From assembly GCA_029936425.1 (NCBI GenBank), contig JAPYSU010000002.1, forward strand, positions 244,467 to 308,466: a DNA stretch of 64,000 nt, given 5' to 3'. Below, piece by piece: positions 1 through 7,636 of the stretch. A program made the position numbers and the translations under genes. Source of the DNA: Litorimonas sp. GTDB taxonomy: Bacteria > Pseudomonadota > Alphaproteobacteria > Caulobacterales > Maricaulaceae. How positions within the stretch are numbered: the first letter of the stretch is position 1; every line of letters begins with the position of its first letter. Under the pieces are notes generated by a model. The model was given only the letters and a program-made list of their open reading frames with translations, ran no database searches and was not told the DNA's origin.

Positions 1-1
1 C

Positions 2-1975
2 TTTACTGCTTTGGCTTTGGCGCGTTTAAAAAGCCTCGCGCCCGACCATATTCGCTTTGGTCTTTCCGCCACGATTGCAGATGCGGACTCAGCGGGAAAA
101 TGGTTGGGGCCAACCGGGTCCCCGGCGAAAATCATTGAAGTCACCGGCAGCGCGCCGTCCGTTTTGGAAATCATGACGCCAGAGACGCGCTATCCTCTTG
201 GCGGGCATAATCCGCGCTTTGCCGTCAAAGATATTTACGCGGCCATCCAGACAGCGAAGAGCGCGATAATTTTCGTCAATACCCGCGCGCAAACGGAGCT
301 TTTGTTTCAGGAATTATGGAAAGTAAATACCGGCAATTTGCCGATAGGGTTATATCACGGGTCGCTTTCGCGCGAACGGCGACAGATGACGGAAGCGTCG
401 ATTGCTTCCGGACATATCCGCGCCGTGGTGTCGACCTCTGCTTTGGAGATGGGGATTGATTGGGGCGATGTCGATTTAATTTTGCAGGTCGGCGCGCCCA
501 AAGGCGTCAGCCGGCTCTTGCAGCGTATCGGACGGTCAAACCACCGAATGGATGAGCCTTCCAATGCCGTTCTCGTGCCGTGCAATCCGCTCGAAGCTGT
601 CGAATGCGCCGTTGCGATTAACGCGATCCGACTGGGACAACGCGACGGTGAAGACTTTACCGAAGGCGCTATGGACGTCGCGGTGCAATATATTGTGAAC
701 CGCGCCTGCGCCGGGAAATTTAAAAAACGGCAAACCCTGAACGAAATCAGGAGCGCCTGGCCCTATCGTAATTTATCCAAATCCGACTTCGATCTTCTTG
801 TGGGTTTTGCTGAGGATGGCGGCTACGCGCTACAGGCATACGACCGTTTTGCGCGTCTGACATCTACATCCCGCGGCTATCAGATTTCGAGCGTTCAACA
901 AGCCCGTCGCCATAGAATGAATATCGGCACAATTGTCGAATACGCAAAATTAAAAGTTCGCCGCTTTCCCAATGTCAAATCCAAAAGAGGGCGCAATATC
1001 GGCGAGATCGAAGAGCGCTTTGTCATGGGGCTCACCCCGGGCGACAGATTTATTTTTGCGGGCGAGGTTTTGCGCTATCACGGCGTGCGCGATATGGCGC
1101 TCGAAGCCAGTCCGGCCCCTAAACGCCTGCCGCCCAAAGTTCCAGCTTATGCGGGCGGCATGATGCCTCTTTCGACATTTCTTGCCAAGGGCGTTCGCCG
1201 CACCTTGTCTGATCCGAAACTGTGGCAGGACCTTCCCGACCAGATCCAAAGCTGGCTGCGCCTACAGTCTGAATTTTCGCAATTGCCGAAATCCAAGGGC
1301 GTATTGGTCGAAGGTTTTTTTGACCGCGGCGTCCATGTCATTGTCATTCACAGTTTCGAAGGCCGTAAGGTCAATATGGCATTGGGTTTGCTGATGACCC
1401 GCCGTATGGAAACGCGCGGACTGAAACCGCTGACCTATTCCATAACGGATTACGCGCTCACGATCACTTCCATGGAACCAGTTAATGAGGTCGAGAGTCT
1501 TATGATCCAAGATATTCTGGATGAAGAATATCAGGCTTGGGTGATAGAAGCGCCCATGGTGAAACGGAGCTTTCGCAAGATCGCGACCATTGCCGGATTA
1601 ACAGAACAACGTTTGCCCGGCGCCAAACGCACGATGAAACAGGTTACCTTCAGCACCGACCTCATTTACGATGTTCTGCTCAAATATAACCCCGACCATA
1701 TCTTGCTTCGTATCGCCCGCGAAGAGGCGGAACGCGATTTGCTTGACCTGCACAGACTGCGCGATTGGCTTGCAGACGTCCAAGGCGATGTTAATTACAA
1801 GATATTACCCCACGCCTCTCCGCTGGCTATCCCCTCCATGATGCAACTTGGCAAGGAGACAGTTATCGGCGATGCGAAACTCGCCATATTAGAGCAGGCC
1901 AGCCATGATAGCCTTGCGAATTCACGTTTAGAGACCGTCAAAAATTATCTAGATGACAAGCAAACAAACCCTTAG
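2..1975 (+). CDS. Ligase-associated DEXH-box helicase (Lhr-like), 3' part
   Basis: ATP-dependent DNA helicase of the Lhr type found in bacterial DNA-repair clusters with an ATP-dependent ligase and an exonuclease. The reading frame is open from base 2, so the N-terminal half, with Walker A and the DEXH box, lies upstream of the window. What is visible is the second RecA-like domain: motif V as SALEMGIDWG and motif VI as QRIGRSNHR near the start, then the winged-helix and DEAD/H-associated region typical of Lhr proteins. The stop overlaps the next gene, pdeM, by 23 bases, so the two are translationally coupled; this pairing is characteristic of the ligase-associated repair cluster. A TTG at base 11 is not a credible start because conserved helicase sequence already flanks it. 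The substrate cannot be told from the sequence. Confidence 0.9.
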   Translation, partial: FTALALARLKSLAPDHIRFGLSATIADADSAGKWLGPTGSPAKIIEVTGSAPSVLEIMTPETRYPLGGHNPRFAVKDIYAAIQTAKSAIIFVNTRAQTELLFQELWKVNTGNLPIGLYHGSLSRERRQMTEASIASGHIRAVVSTSALEMGIDWGDVDLILQVGAPKGVSRLLQRIGRSNHRMDEPSNAVLVPCNPLEAVECAVAINAIRLGQRDGEDFTEGAMDVAVQYIVNRACAGKFKKRQTLNEIRSAWPYRNLSKSDFDLLVGFAEDGGYALQAYDRFARLTSTSRGYQISSVQQARRHRMNIGTIVEYAKLKVRRFPNVKSKRGRNIGEIEERFVMGLTPGDRFIFAGEVLRYHGVRDMALEASPAPKRLPPKVPAYAGGMMPLSTFLAKGVRRTLSDPKLWQDLPDQIQSWLRLQSEFSQLPKSKGVLVEGFFDRGVHVIVIHSFEGRKVNMALGLLMTRRMETRGLKPLTYSITDYALTITSMEPVNEVESLMIQDILDEEYQAWVIEAPMVKRSFRKIATIAGLTEQRLPGAKRTMKQVTFSTDLIYDVLLKYNPDHILLRIAREEAERDLLDLHRLRDWLADVQGDVNYKILPHASPLAIPSMMQLGKETVIGDAKLAILEQASHDSLANSRLETVKNYLDDKQTNP

Positions 1976-2633
1976 AACCCGCGCCGGAGATATTGTCATC
2001 GACGCCCGCAAAGTGGCGTTCCTGCCTGAAAGTAAAACCTTGCTCGTGGCGGATATGCATTTCGAGAAAGGGAGCTATCTTCGGCGTTTTGGGCGCTCCA
2101 TGCTTCCGGCCTTTGACACACATGATACAATTGAAAGATTGTGGGCCGTAGCGCAGGAATATAAGCCGCGCGAAATTATCGCTCTGGGAGATAGTTTTCA
2201 CGACATTGACGCCTCTGCGCGGCTCTCCCCCAAATCGGCTGAGCGTCTAAACGCATTTAAAGAAGAGATGTGTGAAATCACCTGGATATTGGGCAATCAC
2301 GACCCTGATATTCCTGACGCCGTCTCGGGCTCGCGCGAGGACCATGTTCAACAAAATAAATTTCTGCTGACCCATCACCCCTATGAGGAACCGAGACAAT
2401 TTAATATTTGCGGGCATTACCATCCCAAGGCGAAGATTTCCTCCCGCGCCGGTTCCGTCACCGCGCCCTGTTTCGCGATTAGCGAAAGCCGTCTGATTAT
2501 GCCCTCTTTCGGAACTTACACAGGTGGACTATTTGTCAGTGACCCTGCGTTCGCTAAAGCTATGCCAGATTTAACGAAGGTCGCAATGGTTTATGAAACT
2601 CAGCTTTTTTTTGTGGCTGCCGGAGGTTTATAG
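1953..2633 (+). CDS. pdeM: Ligase-associated DNA damage response endonuclease PdeM (metallophosphoesterase)
   Basis: Calcineurin-like metallophosphoesterase of 226 residues, the usual length for PdeM. All metal-binding blocks are present in order: DMHFEKG near residue 34, GDSFHD near 79, GNHDPD near 113, a later HHP and GHYHPKA near 150. These residues bind the two metal ions of this fold. The gene starts inside the end of the helicase gene (23-base overlap), so expression is coupled, and the pairing supports a role in DNA end processing or repair with the helicase and an ATP-dependent ligase encoded elsewhere. No signal peptide is seen; it should be cytoplasmic. The natural substrate is not settled for the family as far as I know. 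Confidence 0.88.
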   Translation: MTSKQTLRTRAGDIVIDARKVAFLPESKTLLVADMHFEKGSYLRRFGRSMLPAFDTHDTIERLWAVAQEYKPREIIALGDSFHDIDASARLSPKSAERLNAFKEEMCEITWILGNHDPDIPDAVSGSREDHVQQNKFLLTHHPYEEPRQFNICGHYHPKAKISSRAGSVTAPCFAISESRLIMPSFGTYTGGLFVSDPAFAKAMPDLTKVAMVYETQLFFVAAGGL

Positions 2634-2707
2634 GAGGTGAGTTTCTTTGATAACTTAAAGCACACACCTTTCTAGTGAAACTTAGATATGTATCCCCTTT
2701 TTGAATA

Positions 2708-3490
2708 TTAAATCATGGCTTTCACAATCATCCAAATTCCCATTCCCATCATTGCAAGGTTTTCGGACAGGGAGATGAAACCAAGCGGGACGTTGGCTCC
2801 TCCTCCGACGCAAGCACATTTGAGATCACGCTTATCTATATAAACGGCTTTAATGACCGAGACGGCACCAATCGTTCCGATAAAAAGAGCTACTGGCGCA
2901 GCAATCAGGCCAAACACGCCGCCCGCCACCATTAAAATAGCGGCAAACGCTTCACCAAAAGGATAAATATAAGCATAACGCACGGCCCGGCGGGCTAGAA
3001 TATCATAACCCAAAAACATATTGGCAAAGGACTCCAGATCTCGCAATTTCAACATAGCGAGCATGCCCATGGAAAAGGCAATAAACCATTCTAAAGATCG
3101 AAGTGTGAAGATATTGCCGAGCGTGGCCCAACTGGCGGCGATAGCGAGAAATGCAGCGACCGCAAACACGACCAAAACTGGTGTGTAAGACTTCTCATCC
3201 GGATCTTTTTTCTCATAGCCAAAATAATCGCGCAGGTCATCAAACCCTCCAATGCGCTCCCCGCCAATAAAGGTTTGCGGAGTTGTTTTCACATCGTGCT
3301 TTTCCTTGAATTCGTCGGTTTGTTCGCGCGTTTCAAGCCAGTGGTCTTCCACCTCAAACCCTTTGCGCTTGAGCAAATCGACCGTCTTGAGACCGAAGGG
3401 GCAAATATGCTTTTCCATCACCATTCGGTAAACGACGGCCTTGCGACCCTCGTGACTTTCTTCAACGACTATTTCTTCAGGAATACTCAT
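2708..3490 (-). CDS. Glutaredoxin-MauE/DoxX fusion membrane redox protein
   Basis: 260-residue two-part protein. Residues 1-95 are a glutaredoxin domain with active-site motif C30-P-F-G (a monothiol form of CPxC) and the cis-proline block TTPQTF near residues 69-74. Residues 103-260 form about four membrane segments of the MauE/DoxX redox type. A second thiol site, KCACVGGG with Cys225 and Cys227, lies in the loop before the last segment. The likely role is passing thiol electrons across or along the inner membrane; the partner is unknown. It lies 30 bases behind the DUF305 gene, apparently in one transcript, at the far end of the leftward copper arm. That context suggests repair or control of periplasmic thiols during copper stress (inference). 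The first domain alone could be called a plain glutaredoxin. Confidence 0.78.
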   Translation of the reverse strand: MSIPEEIVVEESHEGRKAVVYRMVMEKHICPFGLKTVDLLKRKGFEVEDHWLETREQTDEFKEKHDVKTTPQTFIGGERIGGFDDLRDYFGYEKKDPDEKSYTPVLVVFAVAAFLAIAASWATLGNIFTLRSLEWFIAFSMGMLAMLKLRDLESFANMFLGYDILARRAVRYAYIYPFGEAFAAILMVAGGVFGLIAAPVALFIGTIGAVSVIKAVYIDKRDLKCACVGGGANVPLGFISLSENLAMMGMGIWMIVKAMI

Positions 3491-3520
3491 TTGTCTCTCC
3501 TTTTAAAACGCCCTTATATC

Positions 3521-4048
3521 TTAAATCTCACCTTCAAACTCAGGTACAGGACGGGCAGTTGCTTCGGTTTGATTCGATGCTTTCCCGTTCTCTTTGATGT
3601 CATCGATTAGCCATTCCATTTCTTTAATTTCTCGGCGCTGAGCTTTGATGATGCTGTTGGCCAGTTCACGCACTCGCACATCATCAATTTCAGCCCTTTC
3701 GCTCGTCAGGATCGCAATGGAATGATGAGGGATCATGGCTTTCATCCAAGCTTGATCTTGCACCGTCGTTTGACTGCGAACTAGAAATAGAGATGCAGCA
3801 AATATCAATGCAGAGCTTCCGAAAATTACCAGATTTACCTTTTTATTCCTATACATGCCCAGCATAAACCCGAGCATAATGATCGCCATCGAGGCTCCCA
3901 TATAAATCGCCATATAACTACGCGTTTCAGAAAATCGAACATGGCTGAACTCGTAACTATTGAGATACATCAATCCGAACATGACAATCGTAGATGTACC
4001 AATCATGGCAAAAAACGTCCCGTAATTGCTTTTGTTTGACTGATTCAT
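3521..4048 (-). CDS. Membrane-anchored DUF305 protein
   Basis: 175 residues. Three hydrophobic segments (about residues 11-30, 45-66 and 72-91) are followed by a DUF305 four-helix domain with the signature AMIPHHSIAI and a charged helix rich in Arg and Glu. The paired histidines and nearby methionines are the presumed metal ligands of DUF305 proteins, which are often found beside copper genes; their biochemical role is not established. The C-terminal domain probably faces the periplasm. A 21-base dyad at 4079-4099, close in design to the one before csoR, lies just upstream, so this gene and the glutaredoxin-MauE gene may form a separately regulated copper-responsive unit. Confidence 0.8.
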   Translation of the reverse strand: MNQSNKSNYGTFFAMIGTSTIVMFGLMYLNSYEFSHVRFSETRSYMAIYMGASMAIIMLGFMLGMYRNKKVNLVIFGSSALIFAASLFLVRSQTTVQDQAWMKAMIPHHSIAILTSERAEIDDVRVRELANSIIKAQRREIKEMEWLIDDIKENGKASNQTEATARPVPEFEGEI

Positions 4049-4078
4049 GATTACGCCTCTTATAGCTGATTACACAAA

Positions 4079-4099
4079 TTATACCTTACTAGGGTATAA
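4079..4099. promoter_or_regulatory. Candidate CsoR-type operator (dyad)
   Basis: Perfect inverted repeat TTATACC, seven-base centre, GGTATAA. It lies 31 bases upstream of the DUF305 start and 26 bases beyond the copD stop. Its core ATACC...GGGTAT resembles the dyad in the csoR divergent region (5660-5676) and the A/T-flanked G/C tracts described for CsoR operators. Binding is inferred, not shown. Confidence 0.5.
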
Positions 4100-4124
4100 T
4101 GAGGTTCTCGAAAATAAGTTCCAA

Positions 4125-4970
4125 TTAATGATGGTGACCACCAGGACCTGTTAGAGTGGTTGCGAGTAATATAATAAGAATAACAGCGAGAAATAATATC
4201 GCCTCTATTGTCAATGTGCGCCGCAAAGCCGCGCGGCCCTTTTCTGGGACTATTTTCAAAAGTCGCGTCACATGTAGTTTATTTAGAGCGCCCAATCCGA
4301 GTAACCCGAGAGCTATTGAAAACTTCGCAAAAAGTAATTGACCGTAAAACGTCGTCCAAATGTCTGAAATCTGCGGGTTAAGACGCCAAAGAAGGTATAT
4401 TCCAGTGACAAACAGGATCGGAATCATCCAAACGGCTAATCGGCTAAACCGCTCTGTTTTTACCATCACATCAACGTTGGGCAAGGAAGCATGTGGCCAA
4501 AGAGAAATAGGGGCAAAAACCCAAAAGCCCGCGATTAAAATATGGGGTATAATCCAGAACGGCAATAAAGGCGCGTCCTCAACAGATTGCGTGTGTCCAG
4601 AAAGAGCAAATCCCGCCGAGAGACATAAAACCGATATGGCAATGCCTATATAGCGACTCAATTTATGTTTTATCCAGGCCGAGAAGAGACCTGACAAAGC
4701 CCCTATCAGGAAAGCTAAAAATTGCGCGCCATTTGACTGCCAAACCCAATTAAAAGTGTCTGATTTGAAAAAGGCCGACAGCTCGCCTCCAAGCTGTGCA
4801 TTTGCAAGACCCAGTTTCAGGCTTGCACCAACTATAACGGCTGAAAGAGCAAAATATAGAATTCGCTTTTTGTAATAAATATCCAAGGCAGAATGAATTT
4901 GTCCGCCTATAGAAAAAAGGGCTCCGAGATAGAGACTAAATTTGGCGAGAAGCGTAAGAGCTGTAAGCAC
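4125..4970 (-). CDS. copD: Copper resistance protein CopD (inner membrane)
   Basis: 281 residues with eight or so hydrophobic segments covering almost the whole chain, matching the CopD/PcoD family of inner-membrane proteins that work with periplasmic CopC in copper uptake or transfer. A conserved-looking histidine lies in the GHTQSVED loop near residue 125, and the chain ends with a short glycine-histidine tail (GPGGHHH) that could bind metal. It begins 3 bases after the copC stop, so the two are cotranscribed and probably translationally coupled. The order csoR-copC-copD is a common copper-regulated arrangement. Direction of copper movement is not certain for this family. Confidence 0.88.
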   Translation of the reverse strand: MLTALTLLAKFSLYLGALFSIGGQIHSALDIYYKKRILYFALSAVIVGASLKLGLANAQLGGELSAFFKSDTFNWVWQSNGAQFLAFLIGALSGLFSAWIKHKLSRYIGIAISVLCLSAGFALSGHTQSVEDAPLLPFWIIPHILIAGFWVFAPISLWPHASLPNVDVMVKTERFSRLAVWMIPILFVTGIYLLWRLNPQISDIWTTFYGQLLFAKFSIALGLLGLGALNKLHVTRLLKIVPEKGRAALRRTLTIEAILFLAVILIILLATTLTGPGGHHH

Positions 4971-4973
4971 GGA

Positions 4974-5336
4974 TTAAGGCGACACTCTGAAGTTGACTTT
5001 CCCTTTTAAAACATGGCCATCTTTAGAAATAGCTCGCCAAGATAAACTATAGGCCCCTTTCGTCAATCGCGGTAAAGGGACTTTGAAACTCCCCTGCATT
5101 GAGGAAGGCTTCTTATACTCAAGTGAAACTTCGTCTCCCTGTTCATTTTTCAACTCCAAAGCAGCCAAGCCAACATCTTGGGCAAATACGAGATCAAATG
5201 TTTCCGGAACAGTTTGATAAACTCCACCGTCTTCCAAGCTTGCCGATTCAACCTTCGTATGAGCAAGACTTGATGAGGCCGTCACAAGGCAAATCATGGC
5301 AGAAAACATAAATAGGGTTGGTTTAAATTTCATCAT
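4974..5336 (-). CDS. copC: Periplasmic copper-binding protein CopC
   Basis: 120 residues: a signal peptide ending near SSLAHTKV (mature His1 just after the Ala is the classic CopC N-terminal copper ligand), then the CopC beta-sandwich. The C-terminal block SWRAISKDGHVLKGKVNFRV is the family signature and supplies the Asp-x-His copper ligands. It acts as a periplasmic copper carrier for CopD, encoded 3 bases downstream. The csoR stop is 7 bases upstream, so csoR-copC-copD form one operon. The methionine-rich loop of some CopC proteins is not obvious here, which points to a Cu(II)-only type (inference). Confidence 0.9.
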   Translation of the reverse strand: MMKFKPTLFMFSAMICLVTASSSLAHTKVESASLEDGGVYQTVPETFDLVFAQDVGLAALELKNEQGDEVSLEYKKPSSMQGSFKVPLPRLTKGAYSLSWRAISKDGHVLKGKVNFRVSP

Positions 5337-5343
5337 GTGGTTC

Positions 5344-5616
5344 CTAGCGTTTTAATTTATCAAAAAGGTCGACCAATTCCGCCACTTTCTCACGTTGCGC
5401 TTCCGGGTTACCGGATTGAATAGCCATATTAACACACCCCTCGGCATGGTCCTTGAGAATCTCACTTTCGGCCCGCGCCATAGCGGATTTAATCGCCTGC
5501 ATCTGAGTCAGAACATCAATACAATAGCGTTCTTCCTCTAGCATTTTGATAATGCCGCGCACTTGACCTTCTATTCGTTTCAATCGGTTAATCGTTTTTG
5601 CAGAGTGGGTTGTCAT
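5344..5616 (-). CDS. csoR: Copper-sensing transcriptional repressor CsoR
   Basis: 90-residue all-helical repressor of the CsoR/RcnR family. It carries the copper fingerprint Cys-His-Cys: Cys32 in RYCIDV, and His57 and Cys61 in DHAEGC, spaced as in Mycobacterium CsoR (36/61/65). RcnR would need an N-terminal histidine ligand and FrmR lacks the second cysteine, so Cu(I) is the best ligand call. The start is the ATG at 5616; a TTG twelve bases upstream has poorer context. CsoR releases DNA on binding Cu(I). It heads the leftward copper operon and faces the rightward efflux operon across a 95-base gap with a matching dyad, so it probably controls both directions as well as itself. Confidence 0.9.
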   Translation of the reverse strand: MTTHSAKTINRLKRIEGQVRGIIKMLEEERYCIDVLTQMQAIKSAMARAESEILKDHAEGCVNMAIQSGNPEAQREKVAELVDLFDKLKR

Positions 5617-5659
5617 TTGTTCTTTCAAAAAAAGGGGTTACACAGAATTGTGACTGACA

Positions 5660-5676
5660 ATGCCCTGTAGGGGTAT
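5660..5676. promoter_or_regulatory. Candidate CsoR operator between divergent copper operons
   Basis: Imperfect dyad ATGCCC-TGTAG-GGGTAT (five of six arm positions pair). It sits in the 95-base gap between csoR and the Cys-rich protein gene, 44 and 36 bases from the two starts. It fits the G/C-tract dyads reported for CsoR and shares its layout with 4079-4099. One site here could repress both arms of the island. Confidence 0.5.
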
Positions 5677-5711
5677 TTGCTTTATTAACCTATCTGCGCT
5701 AAGTTACAAGT

Positions 5712-6149
5712 ATGAGAGTCATTTCGACAGTCATATGCATCTTCACGGCGTTCATTTTGATGGCGACGCCTGTTTTGGCATGCTGCTTTACGGGCCATGC
5801 CAAAGCTAGCTCTATTAACATCAGCGCTCCTGCTGCAGAAATGCCAGCTTGTCATGATTCTGTGGCTACGCATTCTATGACAAAGACTGGCACAGACCTG
5901 TCGCAACAAGAAGTACCGGAAAAGTTTTGCACTTCCTGCGACGATTGCACTATGTCTCCTGTTGAAATGGAGGATATTACTCCAGCCGTTTCAACCAATA
6001 CAAATATTGATATTTTTGTATTGGCGGTCACAACCCGCTTGCCATTCGGGGCAGATGTAGATTTGCCGGCAAGTACCGGACCTCCATTAGATCCACAATC
6101 ACTTCCGGTTGATAAACCTCTCTACAAAACTGATATTCTTCACATCTGA
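5712..6149 (+). CDS. Secreted Cys-rich protein of unknown function, first gene of copper efflux operon
   Basis: 145 residues, no family recognised. An N-terminal signal peptide (about residues 1-23) ends just before Cys24-Cys25. The mature part has further thiols at Cys47-His48 and the tight cluster C73-TS-C76-DD-C79, plus several methionines, as expected of a soft-metal ligand set. The second half, without cysteine, is rich in Pro, Asp and Thr. It is the first gene of the rightward copper operon, 72 bases before the TolC-like gene, and lies beside the CsoR-type dyad. A periplasmic copper chaperone or scavenger is a reasonable guess, but it rests only on the cysteine pattern and the neighbours. 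Confidence 0.6.
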   Translation: MRVISTVICIFTAFILMATPVLACCFTGHAKASSINISAPAAEMPACHDSVATHSMTKTGTDLSQQEVPEKFCTSCDDCTMSPVEMEDITPAVSTNTNIDIFVLAVTTRLPFGADVDLPASTGPPLDPQSLPVDKPLYKTDILHI

Positions 6150-6220
6150 TCTCCTGACAGACCTGACGTCTCAAGCCTGCGCTTGGGATAATTATATCTG
6201 TTTTTATTGGAGACTTCTGG

Positions 6221-7636
6221 ATGTCTATCCGCCCTCAAAACATTACCCCCCGAAGCCATTCGCCTGCCCTTGGCTGTTTAACACGCGTTGTTCGTCAAAA
6301 TCGATCTCTTTCAAGAGCCTCAGTCGCTCTTGCCGTGACAGCTCTAGGCCTTGTTATGGCGACATCCTATCCGGCGGCCGCACAGGAAATAAATGATAAG
6401 GTAGACCTTATCTCTTCAGTGTCTGACCCTATTATTTCCGCAGCAACTTCTTCGAAAATTTCGGCCGAATCCGTGCCCATGAGTTTTGCAGAAGTTGAAA
6501 ATATACTTTGGCAACACCCTCTTTTGGACTCGTTCTCACTTGGGGCCACGGCTGAACGCTCTCGCGCCGAAGGCGCTCTCGGACTTCCGGATCCAGTTGT
6601 TTCGCTACAGATCAATAATGTGCCTTTATTCGACCCTTCTTTTTCAGAATATTTGCCGTCCAATAAAGCTGTGGGCATTCGACAAGCTCTTCCAAGCCGG
6701 GATGAACGCAAAGCCAATTCCCTAAAATCACTTCGGAGCGCCGCTGTTATGGAAGGAGAGCGCGAGCAGCAATATGCGAAAATGCGCGGACAGGTTCTCA
6801 CCTTGCTCATAGCCAAAACGGCAATAGAGGAACGCAGAAATCTCGTAATGATGCGTTCCGCTAAATATGACGAACTTGCTGAGATTATAGATATTGAAAT
6901 CAATGCGGGTCGGCCCCTGCTTTTTCGACTGGCACAAGTTGATGTCGAAAGGTCGGAAGTCTCGACGAATCTCTCCGATCTCGCAACAGAAGAAGCCGAA
7001 ATCAATGCAGAATTGGTAAATCTATTAGGTGTCATTCCCCATACGCCTTTACCCGAATTGAATAAAATTCCGCTGACTGGCAATGCTTTACAGTTTCATG
7101 GAGTTCGTCTGGCGGATCTCGCCGTCAATGTTTCAGACGCGGAAATTCAAAAAGCTGAAGCTGATTTCAAACCTGATTGGGGCGTAAACCTTACCTATCA
7201 ACAGCGTGAGTCTGGCCAAGGACCGCGATCTAACTTTGATGGAGAGGATTGGATCTCGGGAGGTGTCACTTTTTCAATTCCTCTTTGGGCTGGGCAACGC
7301 CAAGAACCTAATTTGCGCGCCGCAAAAACCGATAAAAACGCGGCCATGGCGCGTCGAACATCTATTGCCAGAAAGCTTCAGTCTGACTGGCTGCGATATG
7401 ATGCCCGTCAAAAATCCTCACAAGAAAATATTAAAATCTTTGAGGCGAAAATAAAGGCTATTGAGGAAAAGCAGGCGGCACAACTCATAAGTTATGAGTC
7501 AGGGGCGGGTGATTATTCCTCCATATTGGATGCTGAAATCGCTGTGCTCATGTTGAGATCCGAAATCGTCAAAGCACAAACCGAGCGCGATCAACTTATC
7601 GCAACTATGAACAGTTTATTGGTGACCCCGTCATGA
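6221..7636 (+). CDS. TolC-family outer-membrane channel of the Cus-type efflux pump
   Basis: 471 residues, normal for a TolC/CusC-type channel. The N-terminus has an unusually long basic lead (about 40 residues) before a hydrophobic signal segment ending ATSYPAAAQE. The rest is rich in long Ala/Glu/Arg helices, including two repeated outer-membrane-efflux halves (about 85-270 and 285-465). GGAGA lies 6 bases before the ATG. The stop overlaps the next gene's start by four bases (ATGA), so it is coupled to the CusB-like adaptor. In the complex it forms the outer-membrane exit duct through which the CusA-like pump expels metal from periplasm or cytoplasm. Confidence 0.87.
   Translation: MSIRPQNITPRSHSPALGCLTRVVRQNRSLSRASVALAVTALGLVMATSYPAAAQEINDKVDLISSVSDPIISAATSSKISAESVPMSFAEVENILWQHPLLDSFSLGATAERSRAEGALGLPDPVVSLQINNVPLFDPSFSEYLPSNKAVGIRQALPSRDERKANSLKSLRSAAVMEGEREQQYAKMRGQVLTLLIAKTAIEERRNLVMMRSAKYDELAEIIDIEINAGRPLLFRLAQVDVERSEVSTNLSDLATEEAEINAELVNLLGVIPHTPLPELNKIPLTGNALQFHGVRLADLAVNVSDAEIQKAEADFKPDWGVNLTYQQRESGQGPRSNFDGEDWISGGVTFSIPLWAGQRQEPNLRAAKTDKNAAMARRTSIARKLQSDWLRYDARQKSSQENIKIFEAKIKAIEEKQAAQLISYESGAGDYSSILDAEIAVLMLRSEIVKAQTERDQLIATMNSLLVTPS

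Noticed and set aside
5344..5616. RcnR (nickel/cobalt) or FrmR (formaldehyde) identity for the CsoR-like protein
   Set aside because: It has the full Cys-His-Cys copper set and sits between copper genes; RcnR and FrmR lack this set.
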